Positions 55,501 through 64,000 of a DNA stretch of 64,000 nucleotides are shown here, piece after piece (position 1 is the first letter of the stretch; each line of letters starts with the position of its first letter). The notes below the pieces were generated by a model. That model was not told the origin of the DNA. It saw only the letters and a program-made list of their open reading frames with translations, and ran no database searches. Made by a program: the position numbers and the translations under genes. The stretch lies in assembly GCA_039105265.1 (NCBI GenBank), contig JAPFFF010000020.1:310001-374000 (forward strand). Reading direction: 5' to 3'. The DNA is from Tritrichomonas musculus. Its lineage: Eukaryota > Parabasalia > Tritrichomonadida > Tritrichomonadidae.

Positions 55501-56561
55501 TGAAAAATTTGTAAAAGTTTTTTTTACTACAACCGCATTTCAATTACTTTTTACGATTACGTCTACGTGAAAATAATTGGAATACGACTTTTTTAGAAAA
55601 AGTTAATAAAAAGTTGTATTTGAAAAATATATATTTATCTCTAAATATTAATATTTTATCCTTTCTAATTTGAGAGCTCTAGCTAAGAGGTTAAATTTTT
55701 TTGCGGTCGAAGTATTGAGTTCGAAACTAAACCTCTTTGCTTTTTTTTGTTTTTATATAAATTATGTAATTACGTTTCATTTTAATACGTCTTTTCATTG
55801 AATTTTTATAAAATTCCAATTACGTCCGAAGAATAAAAAGCAATAAATTGAACTACTATCATTAATAATTTCAAATCCTTTTAATATTAGTGATTAATCC
55901 AAAATCTAATGAAATAGTAGTTAAAAATTAATACCACTGAGAAAAAACATTATCTAATCTCAAAAGGAGATTAAAAACATTACTTTAACTATAAATTGAG
56001 GTCATTGATTTGATTTAGCTCAAATAATTGGAGAACTTATTGATTATATTCACATATTAGTATTTATGTTTAAGTTTTCCAATATATATGTTCCTTGTTG
56101 GCATTAAAATCGATGATTAGTTGTAAATATTTCCAGTACAATTGGTGCTTTGTTAACGAATAATTATTGATTAGCTTTTTTAGAATAATAACAGTTATTT
56201 TCAGAAGGCTTGTTTAAAAAAGCATTGCTTTATCTACATTTTGGCTTTATAAGTTGATATCTCAAGCTTTTTTAGATCAAGTAAAAAATAATAATTTTGC
56301 TTTTTTGAATGCTTCATTTCAATATAAAATAATCGTTACAAGACAAATTAAACGCATTATTTCTGTAGCATTCCGTTTAATTAAATGCTTTTGGAAATAC
56401 ATTATTTATCAAGAACTGATTGCATTTTTGAGGTTAAATTATGAATACTAATTTTTGGGTGGTTTTACAGAAAAAAAAAAAAATATTTATTGAAAATAAA
56501 TTGAATGCAGTTAAGAATATAATTCTGAACATAAAATATAAAATTTTTAATTTTATAAATA
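55501..56561. other. AT-rich intergenic region
   Basis: No convincing gene. At 55680-55735 there is an 8-bp stem AAGAGGTT/AACCTCTT enclosing GAGTTCGAAACT, which looks like a polymerase III B box, but no cloverleaf forms. The small open frame at 56254-56451 has no recognisable features. Confidence 0.5.
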
Positions 56562-58505
56562 ATGATAGCCTTTCTTCCAATCATTATTATATTAATTTCA
56601 ACTTCATATTATGAGGATCATGAATCTGTTAAACGGGAGTCTTTACAGAATATCAAAGAAGAAGCTTCAAAAATTGAAAATAAAGCATATTTAAAAGCAG
56701 TACATGAATGCTTACCCAAGCCAGAGTCAAAAGTTTTTGACATGTCTGAAGGTATTTATTATATTCCGCAAAACACAATTGCCTATGCGTGCAATCAAAA
56801 TTTATTACGTCTTAATGTTCTTCAGAGTTTTTTAATTGTAGATTCATGTCGCTTTTCGTCACTCCATTCGGGTTCAAATGGAGGCGGTGCCATTTGGCTA
56901 AGCATAAATAATAATAATTTTTTTGCAACCCGAGAAAATCAGATACACAATTGTCATTTCATCGATTGCAGCGAAAGAGAAGGAGGAGCGATTTATATAT
57001 CAGTATATAGAACGTCATCTCTTTCATTCCAGATTATAAACAACTTGTTCCAAAACAACAGGGCGATGAACAATGGAGGAGCCATATATTACAGTGCTGT
57101 CAAAGGTAAGATAGAATCAAATCGATTCATAAACAACACAGCAGAAGATGGAGGAGCCATTTATTTTGATTTCTCAATTAATGACAAGTCATACAAGAGC
57201 GTTTTTGTACAGAATAACTTATTTGAGCACATTTCATTAGATTGCAAGTCAATGCTTTGTATCTATCCAATGCAAATGGATTTGTTTCAATTCAGTGAAA
57301 ACACAATCAATATAACAATGGCAAATTTGAGTGGTGTTTATTTCCATGTGTTTAATTTGAAACTTCGATATGGAATCACAAAATCCAACTTTTCGAATAA
57401 TTGCATCTATCCACAACTTGATGAAAACATCAAAAAAGTGCTAAAAACAGAATATGCTACAATTGATCTTGATAATGCATTTGTTCCTTCATGTCCAACT
57501 TTGTTGCCTGACGATACAATTGATTCAGATTTGCCAATTCCTGATGTCGTTTTAAACAATGATAATTGTAACACAAACAATCGTTGCAATTATACTGTTA
57601 ATGAAGAAAGAATAACATTTGTTCTGGTTGCAGTTACTCATTTTTACAAGTTCATTCAAAATGAAGAAGATGGTGGCGCAATCTTCCTCATAAATTGTGG
57701 AATAAATTGTGTCGGTGCCACATTTAATGACTGTGTCTCTTCAGTCGGTGGCGGTGGTGCAATTTACATCAAAAATAAATTCAATATTGAAAACAACATT
57801 CTTTTATTAAATAACAAATTTAATCAATGTAGAGCTGTTTATGGTGGTGCTGTTTATCTTTACTCGGCTTCTGAAGTTGCAGATGTTTCTGTTAGATTGT
57901 GCAATTTTGAATACAATGAAAACATCAATTTGGCAAATAAAGATCCAGATTTACATGGTGGCAGTGCAATTTTTGTATCTCTTAAAACTGGAAGCATCTC
58001 TGAATGTACTTTCAAAGTGGGAAGGAATTCGCATGGATTAATTAAATTATATAATAATTTTGATGAAAGTTTGAACTCGCATCGTTTATTGGAAAAGCAA
58101 AATGTTGTATCTCTTTCGGATTGCAATTTCTTTGAGAATGAAAATTCTGAAAATTCAATTTATTATATAAATGGAAATCATGGAAGTAGTATTGAAGTCA
58201 ATGATTGCAATTTTAATGGAAAACGAAGCAGGAAGTCAAATTACATTGAAGGGAAATTACTTTCAGAGGATTCTCTTAAAATAAGGACAAATAATTGCCA
58301 TTTTATATATGATAATGTGAAATATAATCAAAATTCATTATCAAAATTGAATTATTGGTGTATTTGCTGTACTTTCTTGCTTTTGACTGTAATCTTTGCA
58401 TCATTATTAATTTTGATATTCAAAAAACACGATTTTTTTGGAATTTATGTTCAAGATAATTTGCAATTCAATGAATTAAATGAAAATGTGGATATTAACT
58501 CATAA
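56562..58505 (+). CDS. Pmp-like surface membrane protein
   Basis: 647 residues. An N-terminal signal peptide is likely (MIAFLPIIIILISTSYY). The ectodomain has GGGAIWLS, EGGAIYIS, NGGAIYYS, DGGAIYFD, DGGAIFLI, GGGAIYIK, YGGAVYLY and HGGSAIFV, the GGA(I/V) motif with following strand and Asn-x-Phe turns (FIDCSEREGG, FINNTAEDGG) of the Pmp-like beta-helix proteins known in T. vaginalis. A membrane helix lies near residues 600-625 (CICCTFLLLTVIFASLLILI), then a short tail of about 20 residues. It is a type I surface protein and a candidate adhesin. Its C-terminal half is a paralogue of the broken gene at 48402, including the NCNxNxRC segment. It looks intact. Confidence 0.88.
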   Translation: MIAFLPIIIILISTSYYEDHESVKRESLQNIKEEASKIENKAYLKAVHECLPKPESKVFDMSEGIYYIPQNTIAYACNQNLLRLNVLQSFLIVDSCRFSSLHSGSNGGGAIWLSINNNNFFATRENQIHNCHFIDCSEREGGAIYISVYRTSSLSFQIINNLFQNNRAMNNGGAIYYSAVKGKIESNRFINNTAEDGGAIYFDFSINDKSYKSVFVQNNLFEHISLDCKSMLCIYPMQMDLFQFSENTINITMANLSGVYFHVFNLKLRYGITKSNFSNNCIYPQLDENIKKVLKTEYATIDLDNAFVPSCPTLLPDDTIDSDLPIPDVVLNNDNCNTNNRCNYTVNEERITFVLVAVTHFYKFIQNEEDGGAIFLINCGINCVGATFNDCVSSVGGGGAIYIKNKFNIENNILLLNNKFNQCRAVYGGAVYLYSASEVADVSVRLCNFEYNENINLANKDPDLHGGSAIFVSLKTGSISECTFKVGRNSHGLIKLYNNFDESLNSHRLLEKQNVVSLSDCNFFENENSENSIYYINGNHGSSIEVNDCNFNGKRSRKSNYIEGKLLSEDSLKIRTNNCHFIYDNVKYNQNSLSKLNYWCICCTFLLLTVIFASLLILIFKKHDFFGIYVQDNLQFNELNENVDINS

Positions 58506-61394
58506 AGATTTTTATATTTCTGAAATAAGTAAAACATAAAAAAAACAATGATTTGTTTTCAAAAAATTAATATTTTTTAATTATTAATAATAAATCAGAA
58601 TTGTTGAATGATATACTCAAAAATAGGATTAAATGGATTTCGAATTGTTTCATGTGGCAAACTTTCCTCTCAATTTTGAATGGAATTAATGATGAGATTT
58701 GAATTGGTATATAGTCATTTGACTAATATTTTAAAACGGATAATTATTTCAAATTTAGTAGAAATTTCTTAATTAAAAATATATTTCTTAAGATTAATGA
58801 AAGTAAATACTATTAAAATAATCATTTTTAAAATAATGTAAGCAATATGTAAAATGTATGTTGATTTTTTTAATTTTAGGATATATGAAAATAAGAAATA
58901 TATATTAAAAAATATTCTTTCATTGTTTTTGGAACAGGTGTTTTCTACAGATTCGTACATGAAATTTTTAGAGGAATTAAAACCCCTAACATTACCGTTT
59001 ACAATTTTTCATCGATACCTGCAAAATATTTTTATCTCATCAAAAGATTATATTTACTTGATTCAAAATATATATTATGCTTATTCACATTATATTAATG
59101 TTTATAGGATAATTTCAATCAGATATTTTGAAATTAAAATCTTAATATTTACAATATTATATGTCAGAAATAGAATTGCAATGTCTTCTGGTTAAACATT
59201 AGTAAATCCATTGTATAACTATAAGCTAGATGCATTTTGGTTTAAATTTTCGTTAAAGTGAAAATTTATGATCATCAGTTTTAAAAACTTTTGAAATAAT
59301 TAAAACTTGTTAAAAATATTTGCTTAATTAATTTATATATTTAACACTTAATCCAATTACAAAAGTTAAAATTAAAAATAATCGAAAGAATTAAATGTTA
59401 TATTCCAAATATAAATGAAATAATCATTAATTTTTAATATATGATGTAAATAAATATATTTTTAATATTATATATTTATTAAATCTTTTATATGATATTT
59501 AATAATTTTTTTACCAAGATATAATGAAATATTCGAAAACTAGTATATTTTCAGTGGTTCATTTCACTGTTTATATATTTAATAGATTTTACCGATGCTT
59601 AGAAATTTATTTGTAATTATTTACTTAAAATCTTATTAACTATGGTGAACATAACATAATCTATAAACATGGTTGTATTAAACTCAATTTTTGTGCCATG
59701 ATAAATGAACACATCTAGAGTTCTGATTTATTATTCCAAAATAAATAGAATAAATATGAATTCAATAAATAAAAGAATTTTAATTATTTTGGCAACTTAA
59801 ATGATTTTAGTTCTTCAAATATTATCTTAATTTTTGATCTTTTCTAAAATCATAAAATAAATTTTGTTTTATTTAATGTAATATCTTTTTTTAATGTTTA
59901 ATAAAAAAGTAAATAAATATAAAATCATTAATATGTCAAGATAATAGAGATTCAATTAAATTTTATGTTGAAAATTGGTTATGTTAAAATAGATAACTAG
60001 AAATTTTTTTATTTATTTTTAAAATAATATTCAGAAATTTAATTGAATATTTGAGCATTTCGGGTTAGAAAAACGAGTTATTTTGAATTGCTCTTCAGAA
60101 TATTTGAGCTATAGGGTTAGAAAAACGAGCTTTTTTGTATATAGTGATTATTTAGATTTGAAATATTTTTATATTAATAAATATATCATAGTTAGTAAAT
60201 ATATATAGCTTTTTATAATATATCATTTTATATAAATATATTATATTTTTAATTAATATATATATCTAATTTTTAGTTATTTTCATTTTTAAATTCCTAA
60301 TATATTAAAAATAAATAAACAAGTATTATTTATAACAGTGCTAATATCTTATATAAGTATGATAATATAGGAAATATAAAGAAACAAAATAATTTTAAAA
60401 TAATCATTTAAATATCTCTTTAACAATGCATTTATTTGCAATATTGTTAAATTAACTTTTGTTTAATATTATATATAGAAAACAAATGCATAAATAAATA
60501 TTCATTTTATCGCAAAAACCAAAATGTTAGGGGTTTTGAGGAATTCATAATTAAGCTTTGGTTTTTGTATTTACAATTGTATGCAACTTGTCCGTTTAAA
60601 AATTATAATTGTAATTACAATTGTAAATACGTTATTTTCTCGATATTAATTTTTTATTTTTATCTTGATCTACAATTATTTTTTTATATTAAAAATGTTT
60701 TAAATAATATAAAAATAAAAAGATAAAATAGTAAAATGTTTTTCAAATTAAATAATATTATTTTTGATTCTTCATAAAATAAAAAAAAATTTATTCGTAT
60801 TCAAAAAGTTTCATTGATAATACAAATCAAAAAATCGTTATTTTATGAAAAAATACGTTAAAAATACGTTTATAGTATTTGTGATGTAAAAAAAATAAGG
60901 CCTAGATAATTTTTTTTCAGAAGAAAATAATCGTCCTTTTATGTGCTTAATTTATCATAGAAAAGATTACGATTTTTTATTATTGTTGTTGTTGTTGTTT
61001 TCTTCATTTCTGTCATATAAAGAATTTGTTATTTAATTGTTATTAACGTAAATGAAATCATTAATGGATTAATATATTTACACAAAAATGGTTGATTTAG
61101 ATAATCAAATGGCCTATTTGGCTTCTTAAATTGATAAAATTTATGATTTAATGGTTAAAATCAGTATTAAATAAGAAAACATGGATTTTTTTAGCAATTC
61201 TTTTGTACATTCTGCATAAATGAGCTATGTAAAAATTTTATTATCAAAAAGTCAATATCAATCGGCAATATCTCAATTTTTTCTATCAAAAATTAAAAAA
61301 AAAAAACTTCAGAATTTTACATTTGGCAAACATTCAATAATTCAAATTAATTGTCTTATTCTTAAAAATTTTCATTTTTTTTTTTTCTTATTCA
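58506..61394. other. long AT-rich intergenic region
   Basis: Almost 2.9 kb with very low GC and no convincing gene. It holds a 15-base inverted pair AAAACCCCTAACATT (near 58979-58993 and 60527-60541), a direct repeat at 60047-60137 and a palindromic stretch AATTGTAATTACAATT near 60607-60622. The open frame at 58854-59195 has only AT-rich codons and no recognisable motif. Confidence 0.55.
60047..60137. repeat. direct repeat of about 37 bp
   Basis: ATATTTGAGC(A/T)(T/A)T(T/A)(C/G)GGGTTAG followed by AAAAACGAG occurs at about 60047 and 60100. Two copies, 53 bases apart. Confidence 0.75.
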
Positions 61395-61739
61395 TGACGA
61401 AACTTCAGGAATTTATCGAAACAATAAAAGAATTTTATCAAGTTCTTCTTGATTATGTCGACAACGAAAGTGTTAATGACAAGGAATCTCTTTTTGCAGA
61501 GTTATCAAAAAAGATTCAAATTATTAATCAAAGAAATTCTCCAAATGATTTAAAGATGCTTCTATCGTTAATCTTACATATAGCAAACAATCATTACCGA
61601 AATCCCTCCTTTGTAGAGAGGATAGAAGAAGTTTTATCCTATTTAAAAGAGCAAATTGAACAAACCTTGTCAAATTCAGAAATATTCAAAATTTTCTCCA
61701 AAAATAAATTAATTTTAAATATTCTTTTTAAAAATGATT
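61395..61739 (+). pseudogene. DUF3447/ankyrin-type gene cut by element C
   Basis: From the ATG at 61395 (MTKLQEFIETIKEFYQVLL), behind TTTTCATTTTT which fits the initiator, the frame codes for about 115 residues of the DUF3447 N-terminal region, ending SNSEIFKIFSKNKLILNILF. The same motif in the gene at 13771 (SNSEIFEIFKGNKRILL) is followed by about 270 more residues. Here the gene is interrupted at 61740, where the left end of element C begins. The TAG that closes the frame uses bases of that end. The rest of the gene should lie beyond the other end of element C, outside the window. Confidence 0.85.
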
Positions 61740-61750
61740 AGTAGTATATA

Positions 61751-61791
61751 AAAGTCATGATTTCGGTACAAGTCCCGAAACCCTGACTTTT
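61751..61791. repeat. imperfect hairpin near the end of element C
   Basis: AAGTCATGATTTCGG and CCCGAAACCCTGACTT can pair with three mismatches in the middle around a TACAAGT loop. It lies 11 bases inside the element and could mark the terminus for the integrase or the terminal protein. CGTCGGGACACTTCTACTAC follows. Confidence 0.6.
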
Positions 61792-61914
61792 TAACAAAAT
61801 CGTCGGGACACTTCTACTACCCACATTTATCACGCATAACATAAAATTTAATGGTAAAAATGACCTTCTAAACCAATAATTACTCACAAATTAAATTTAT
61901 GCATTATAATGTAA

Positions 61915-62035
61915 GCAAATACATAAATGCAAACCGAAAATATTTTATTAAAAAAAAATGTTATTTGCGAATGCATAAATGCAAAATTTACAAATTAGCG
62001 AAATTTGCGAATGCATAAATGCAAGATTTGCAAAA
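61915..62035. repeat. ATGCATAAATGCAA repeats (element C)
   Basis: ATGCATAAATGCAA occurs at about 61971 and 62011, a related ACATAAATGCAA at 61921, and two more full copies at about 62410 and 62433 after the first small gene. The motif is close to an Oct-type palindrome (ATGCATAAATGCAA). Each group lies in the spacer ahead of a promoter module. Confidence 0.8.
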
Positions 62036-62058
62036 ATTGAATTAATCACAAATTTAAT

Positions 62059-62120
62059 AAACGTTCTCCAAAAATTTTATGCGAATTATTTTTATTAAAT
62101 TATTTTTTATCACGTATAAA
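62059..62120 (+). promoter_or_regulatory. promoter-like module 1 of element C
   Basis: ACGTTCTCCAAAAATTTTAT followed by GC, an AT-rich stretch, and TTTTTTATCACGTATAAA directly ahead of the ATG at 62121. The two parts return before the genes at 62573 (second part) and 63021 (both). Confidence 0.65.
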
Positions 62121-62396
62121 ATGTCAATCGAACGTATAATTAATGCAATCGAATCATATTATTATATTTCTAAAATAATAACTGATAAATATGATGAATG
62201 GAAAAATATAACGAAAAATAATTATAATAATGATGAAATTATGGACGAACATATTAAACGTATTGAGTCATACCAAAATGTTATCGATAAAATATATGAT
62301 GTGCTTGAGAATGCTAATATTTTAAATAAATATAGTGTTTTAGAAAATCTAGGTGAATTGTATATTATGTGTGATGATGTTTTAGAAAATGATTAA
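62121..62396 (+). CDS. small helical protein 1 (element C)
   Basis: 91 residues, MSIERIINAIESYYYISKII..., with a C-terminus YSVLENLGELYIMCDDVLEN. The ATG at 62121 is preferred to the in-frame ATG at 62079 because the promoter-like module ends just ahead of it. It resembles the next gene in size, helical character and its end (L-L/N-E-x-L-x-x-L-x-x-M-C-x-x-x), so the two are probably paralogues. No family is recognised. Confidence 0.6.
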   Translation: MSIERIINAIESYYYISKIITDKYDEWKNITKNNYNNDEIMDEHIKRIESYQNVIDKIYDVLENANILNKYSVLENLGELYIMCDDVLEND

Positions 62397-62508
62397 ACGT
62401 TATTTGCGAATGCATAAATGCAAGATTTGCCAATGCATAAATGCAAATTTGAATATATCACAAATTCAATATAATTTTTAATTATTTTTAATAAAAATTT
62501 TTCGTGAA

Positions 62509-62559
62509 TATTTTATGCGATTTATTTTATTTAAATTAATTTTTTATCACGTATAAAAT
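62509..62559 (+). promoter_or_regulatory. promoter-like module 2 of element C
   Basis: ATTTTATGCGATTTATTTTA, a short AT stretch, then TTTTTTATCACGTATAAAAT, 13 bases ahead of the ATG at 62573. The TATCACGTATAAAA core is the same as in module 1. Confidence 0.6.
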
Positions 62560-62572
62560 TACAAACAAGAAA

Positions 62573-62911
62573 ATGCCAATTCCACATTTCAATACAAGTG
62601 AGTTCTTTGATAATGATACTGACGAAAACGTACCTATCATTTATGATAGATATAGAGAATATAGAAATGATTTAATTGATATAAATAATACTATTAATTT
62701 TATAATCAGTAATATACAATTTTTTATAACAAATAATGAAGAGATTACAGATGAAATAAGTAATTTAGAGAATGTATATCAACAATTATTCAAATTGATT
62801 GATGATGTTATTATCGATACATCTATTACTGAAAATGATCAAGATGACTTATTAGAATATATAGCTGATTTATGTGGTATGTGTGAAAAAATATTTATAA
62901 AATATGTTTGA
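62573..62911 (+). CDS. small helical protein 2 (element C)
   Basis: 112 residues, acidic, with YDRYREYRNDLIDINNTINF and a C-terminus DDLLEYIADLCGMCEKIFIK. It is a likely paralogue of the 91-residue protein before it. No family is recognised. After its stop come two small perfect hairpins, GGAAC-TTTCA-GTTCC and AGACC-TAC-GGTCT (62924-62952), which could help 3' end formation. Confidence 0.6.
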   Translation: MPIPHFNTSEFFDNDTDENVPIIYDRYREYRNDLIDINNTINFIISNIQFFITNNEEITDEISNLENVYQQLFKLIDDVIIDTSITENDQDDLLEYIADLCGMCEKIFIKYV

Positions 62912-62923
62912 AAAATTTTAAGG

Positions 62924-62952
62924 AACTTTCAGTTCCCGAGACCTACGGTCTT
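62924..62952. repeat. two small GC-rich hairpins after gene 2 of element C
   Basis: GGAACTTTCAGTTCC is a 5-bp stem with a 5-base loop, followed at once by CGAGACCTACGGTCT, a 5-bp stem with a 3-base loop. GAACTTTCAGTT is found again at the end of the GC-rich block inside the polymerase gene. Confidence 0.75.
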
Positions 62953-62957
62953 TAAAT

Positions 62958-63020
62958 AAACGTTCTCCAAAAATTTTATGCATTATATTTTTTAAAATAT
63001 ATTTTTTTACTCGCATAAAA
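62958..63020 (+). promoter_or_regulatory. promoter-like module 3 of element C
   Basis: ACGTTCTCCAAAAATTTTAT plus GC as in module 1, then an AT stretch and TTTTTTTACTCGCATAAAA directly ahead of the polymerase ATG. The second part is a looser match to TATCACGTATAAAA. Confidence 0.65.
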
Positions 63021-64000
63021 ATGTCAATTGAAAATTCAACAACTGAAAAATTACTTGAATTATTTAAGTTAGTAATGGATGATGATTCCATGATTGATTA
63101 TGTAAAACAAGAAATACAAAATGAACAAAATTTACGAGATTACTTAATTGAAACTATTACTGAAATATTAATGGATAATAGATATGACGGTGATAATAAT
63201 TATGATTCTATGTATTGGTTCGCAAAAGGTTTAAACATCCCAGCACCAAAACCATTACAACGATATATTGATACTGAAGAATATAAAACTAGAGAACAAA
63301 AAAGAGCTGATGATGAATTATTCAATATTATAAAAAATAAATTTAAACAAATACCTGATGGAACATCGTTCCCGCAAAGCCCTTTGGGCATGAAGGCTAC
63401 GCCCGAGTCGTCAAGACGAAGCGCAAGCGAACTTTCAGTTGATAAATTACATGTTCGTAGAGCTGAGGATGTAGTCCATGATTTTCAACATAAACAATTA
63501 CAAGATAAATTTAAACAAAAACATATCAAAGAAATTAATGATTATAACAAATGGAAACGAGACAATGATGAACAAGACCAAATAATAAAACAAATAATGG
63601 AGAATTTAGAACGAACACCTACAAATTGGGAAATTGATTTCGAACGATTAAACAATAATGGTAAGAAAAAATTATTTCCATTACTCCTAAATTTCTTTAA
63701 TGAAAATATCGCAACATTACCAATTATTGAGAAATATAAAATACAATATAAAGTTAATGGTATCTGGTATTCAAAACAATTAAACCCAGAAAATTATAAT
63801 AAGTTAATGAATAATTTCACCGAGGAAAACTTTATATTCAATATTGACCAAAAACCACCTGAATACTTTTATGAAAAAGGTGGTCAAGATTTACCCGATT
63901 GGTCATTATTTTCAGCAATTAAATTTAGTAAATTTAATAAATATGATGGCAATAACGATGTTGGTGGTTCATTCTTTCAATATCTCACAACTGATAAAGT
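63021..64000 (+). CDS. protein-primed family B DNA polymerase, N-terminal part (element C)
   Basis: 326 codons stay open to the window edge. It is the Polinton polymerase N-terminal region: NRYDGDNNYDSMYWFAKGL matches HGYDGDNIYEAMFWFMKGI of element B; then PLQRYID, WEIDFERLNNNGKKKLFPLL, LNPENYNKLMNNFTEENFIF, YFYEKGGQDLPDWSLFS and GGSFFQYL follow in the same order as in element B. The catalytic motifs lie beyond the window. Between residues 116 and 140 a GC-rich stretch codes for SFPQSPLGMKATPESSRRSA, which has no counterpart in element B. Codon use elsewhere is extremely AT-rich. Confidence 0.9.
   Translation, partial: MSIENSTTEKLLELFKLVMDDDSMIDYVKQEIQNEQNLRDYLIETITEILMDNRYDGDNNYDSMYWFAKGLNIPAPKPLQRYIDTEEYKTREQKRADDELFNIIKNKFKQIPDGTSFPQSPLGMKATPESSRRSASELSVDKLHVRRAEDVVHDFQHKQLQDKFKQKHIKEINDYNKWKRDNDEQDQIIKQIMENLERTPTNWEIDFERLNNNGKKKLFPLLLNFFNENIATLPIIEKYKIQYKVNGIWYSKQLNPENYNKLMNNFTEENFIFNIDQKPPEYFYEKGGQDLPDWSLFSAIKFSKFNKYDGNNDVGGSFFQYLTTDK
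63366..63440. repeat. GC-rich hairpin cluster inside the element C polymerase gene
   Basis: 75 bases with about 55% GC in a region near 25%. It contains GCCC-TTT-GGGC, CGTC-AA-GACG and CGC-AA-GCG and ends GCGAACTTTCAGTT, sharing GAACTTTCAGTT with the hairpins after the previous gene. Its length keeps the frame open. It looks like an inserted palindromic element of the type known as GC clusters or in-frame palindromic elements. Confidence 0.7.

Larger units (their letters stand above)
61740..64000. mobile_element. Polinton (Maverick) element C, left end, runs off the window
   Basis: Starts AGTAGTATATAAAAGTCATG, sharing its first eight bases with elements B and D. It holds two small genes and the first 980 bases of a family B polymerase gene that is related to that of element B but strongly diverged, so it is another family. 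It lies within a host DUF3447 gene. TGATT at 61735-61739 is the expected left target duplication. No break is evident in the part seen. Age relative to element B cannot be told. Confidence 0.88.

Noticed and set aside
55675-55735. tRNA-like sequence with GAGTTCGAAACT and an 8-bp stem
   Set aside because: The B-box-like part is there, but no cloverleaf with D arm, anticodon arm and acceptor stem can be formed. At most a decayed tRNA or chance.
58854-59195. 113-residue open frame in the long AT-rich gap
   Set aside because: Composition follows the AT-rich DNA (Ile, Tyr, Lys, Phe), there is no motif, and no promoter-like sequence.
60062-60120. Two GGGTTAG words as possible interstitial telomere repeats
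   Set aside because: They are single words 51 bases apart and belong to a longer 37-base direct repeat; there is no tandem telomeric array.

Overview
This is a strongly AT-rich eukaryotic window without visible introns. The gene content points to a trichomonad parabasalid (Trichomonas or Tritrichomonas type): protein kinases fused to long Sel1 repeat arrays, BspA-like leucine-rich proteins, DUF3447/ankyrin proteins, Pmp-like surface proteins with GGAI motifs, and abundant Polintons (Mavericks). Which genus cannot be settled from the sequence alone.

Layout. 1-1266: right end of one Polinton (element D) carrying an HNH endonuclease gene. It sits inside a second Polinton (element A, 1267-6321), which keeps a conserved virion-protein candidate, the packaging ATPase, two small genes and part of the major capsid gene. 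6322-31541: host DNA with an NTF2-like relic, BspA-like and Sel1 genes, a papain-like relic, a DUF3447 gene next to an ankyrin/LRR relic, two large kinase-Sel1 genes, an old virus-type fibre relic, and a kinase-like protein with a 22-residue Lys/Ser repeat array and Sel1 repeats. 31869-48229: a Polinton that looks whole (element B, 16.4 kb) with inverted repeats of about 340-353 bp and a 5-bp target duplication AAAAG. It codes for capsid protein, packaging ATPase, integrase, protein-primed DNA polymerase, a fibre-like protein and several unknowns. 48230-61739: host DNA with a broken Pmp-like surface gene, a kinase/coiled-coil/EF-1alpha-like GTPase cluster in shifting frames, a broken BspA-like gene, one intact Pmp-like surface gene, a long AT-rich gap, and a DUF3447 gene cut by the next Polinton. 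61740-64000: left end of a divergent Polinton (element C) with two small paralogous genes and the start of a polymerase gene.

How it works together. Elements A and B are nearly identical where they overlap and lie in opposite orientation, so both are recent. All three visible kinds of Polinton end share the outer bases AGTAGTAT. The most interesting points are: one Polinton inside another; a host gene whose stop codon comes from a Polinton end; a GC-rich cluster of small hairpins in frame inside the element C polymerase gene; a promoter-like module repeated before three element C genes; a Polinton fibre that seems to hold a BspA/DUF285-type LRR domain; an LRR-pseudokinase-Sel1 fusion; and an EF-1alpha-like GTPase whose switch II catalytic histidine is replaced by asparagine. 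The host intervals are rich in decayed copies of the large surface and kinase families, as expected of a genome shaped by duplication and decay.
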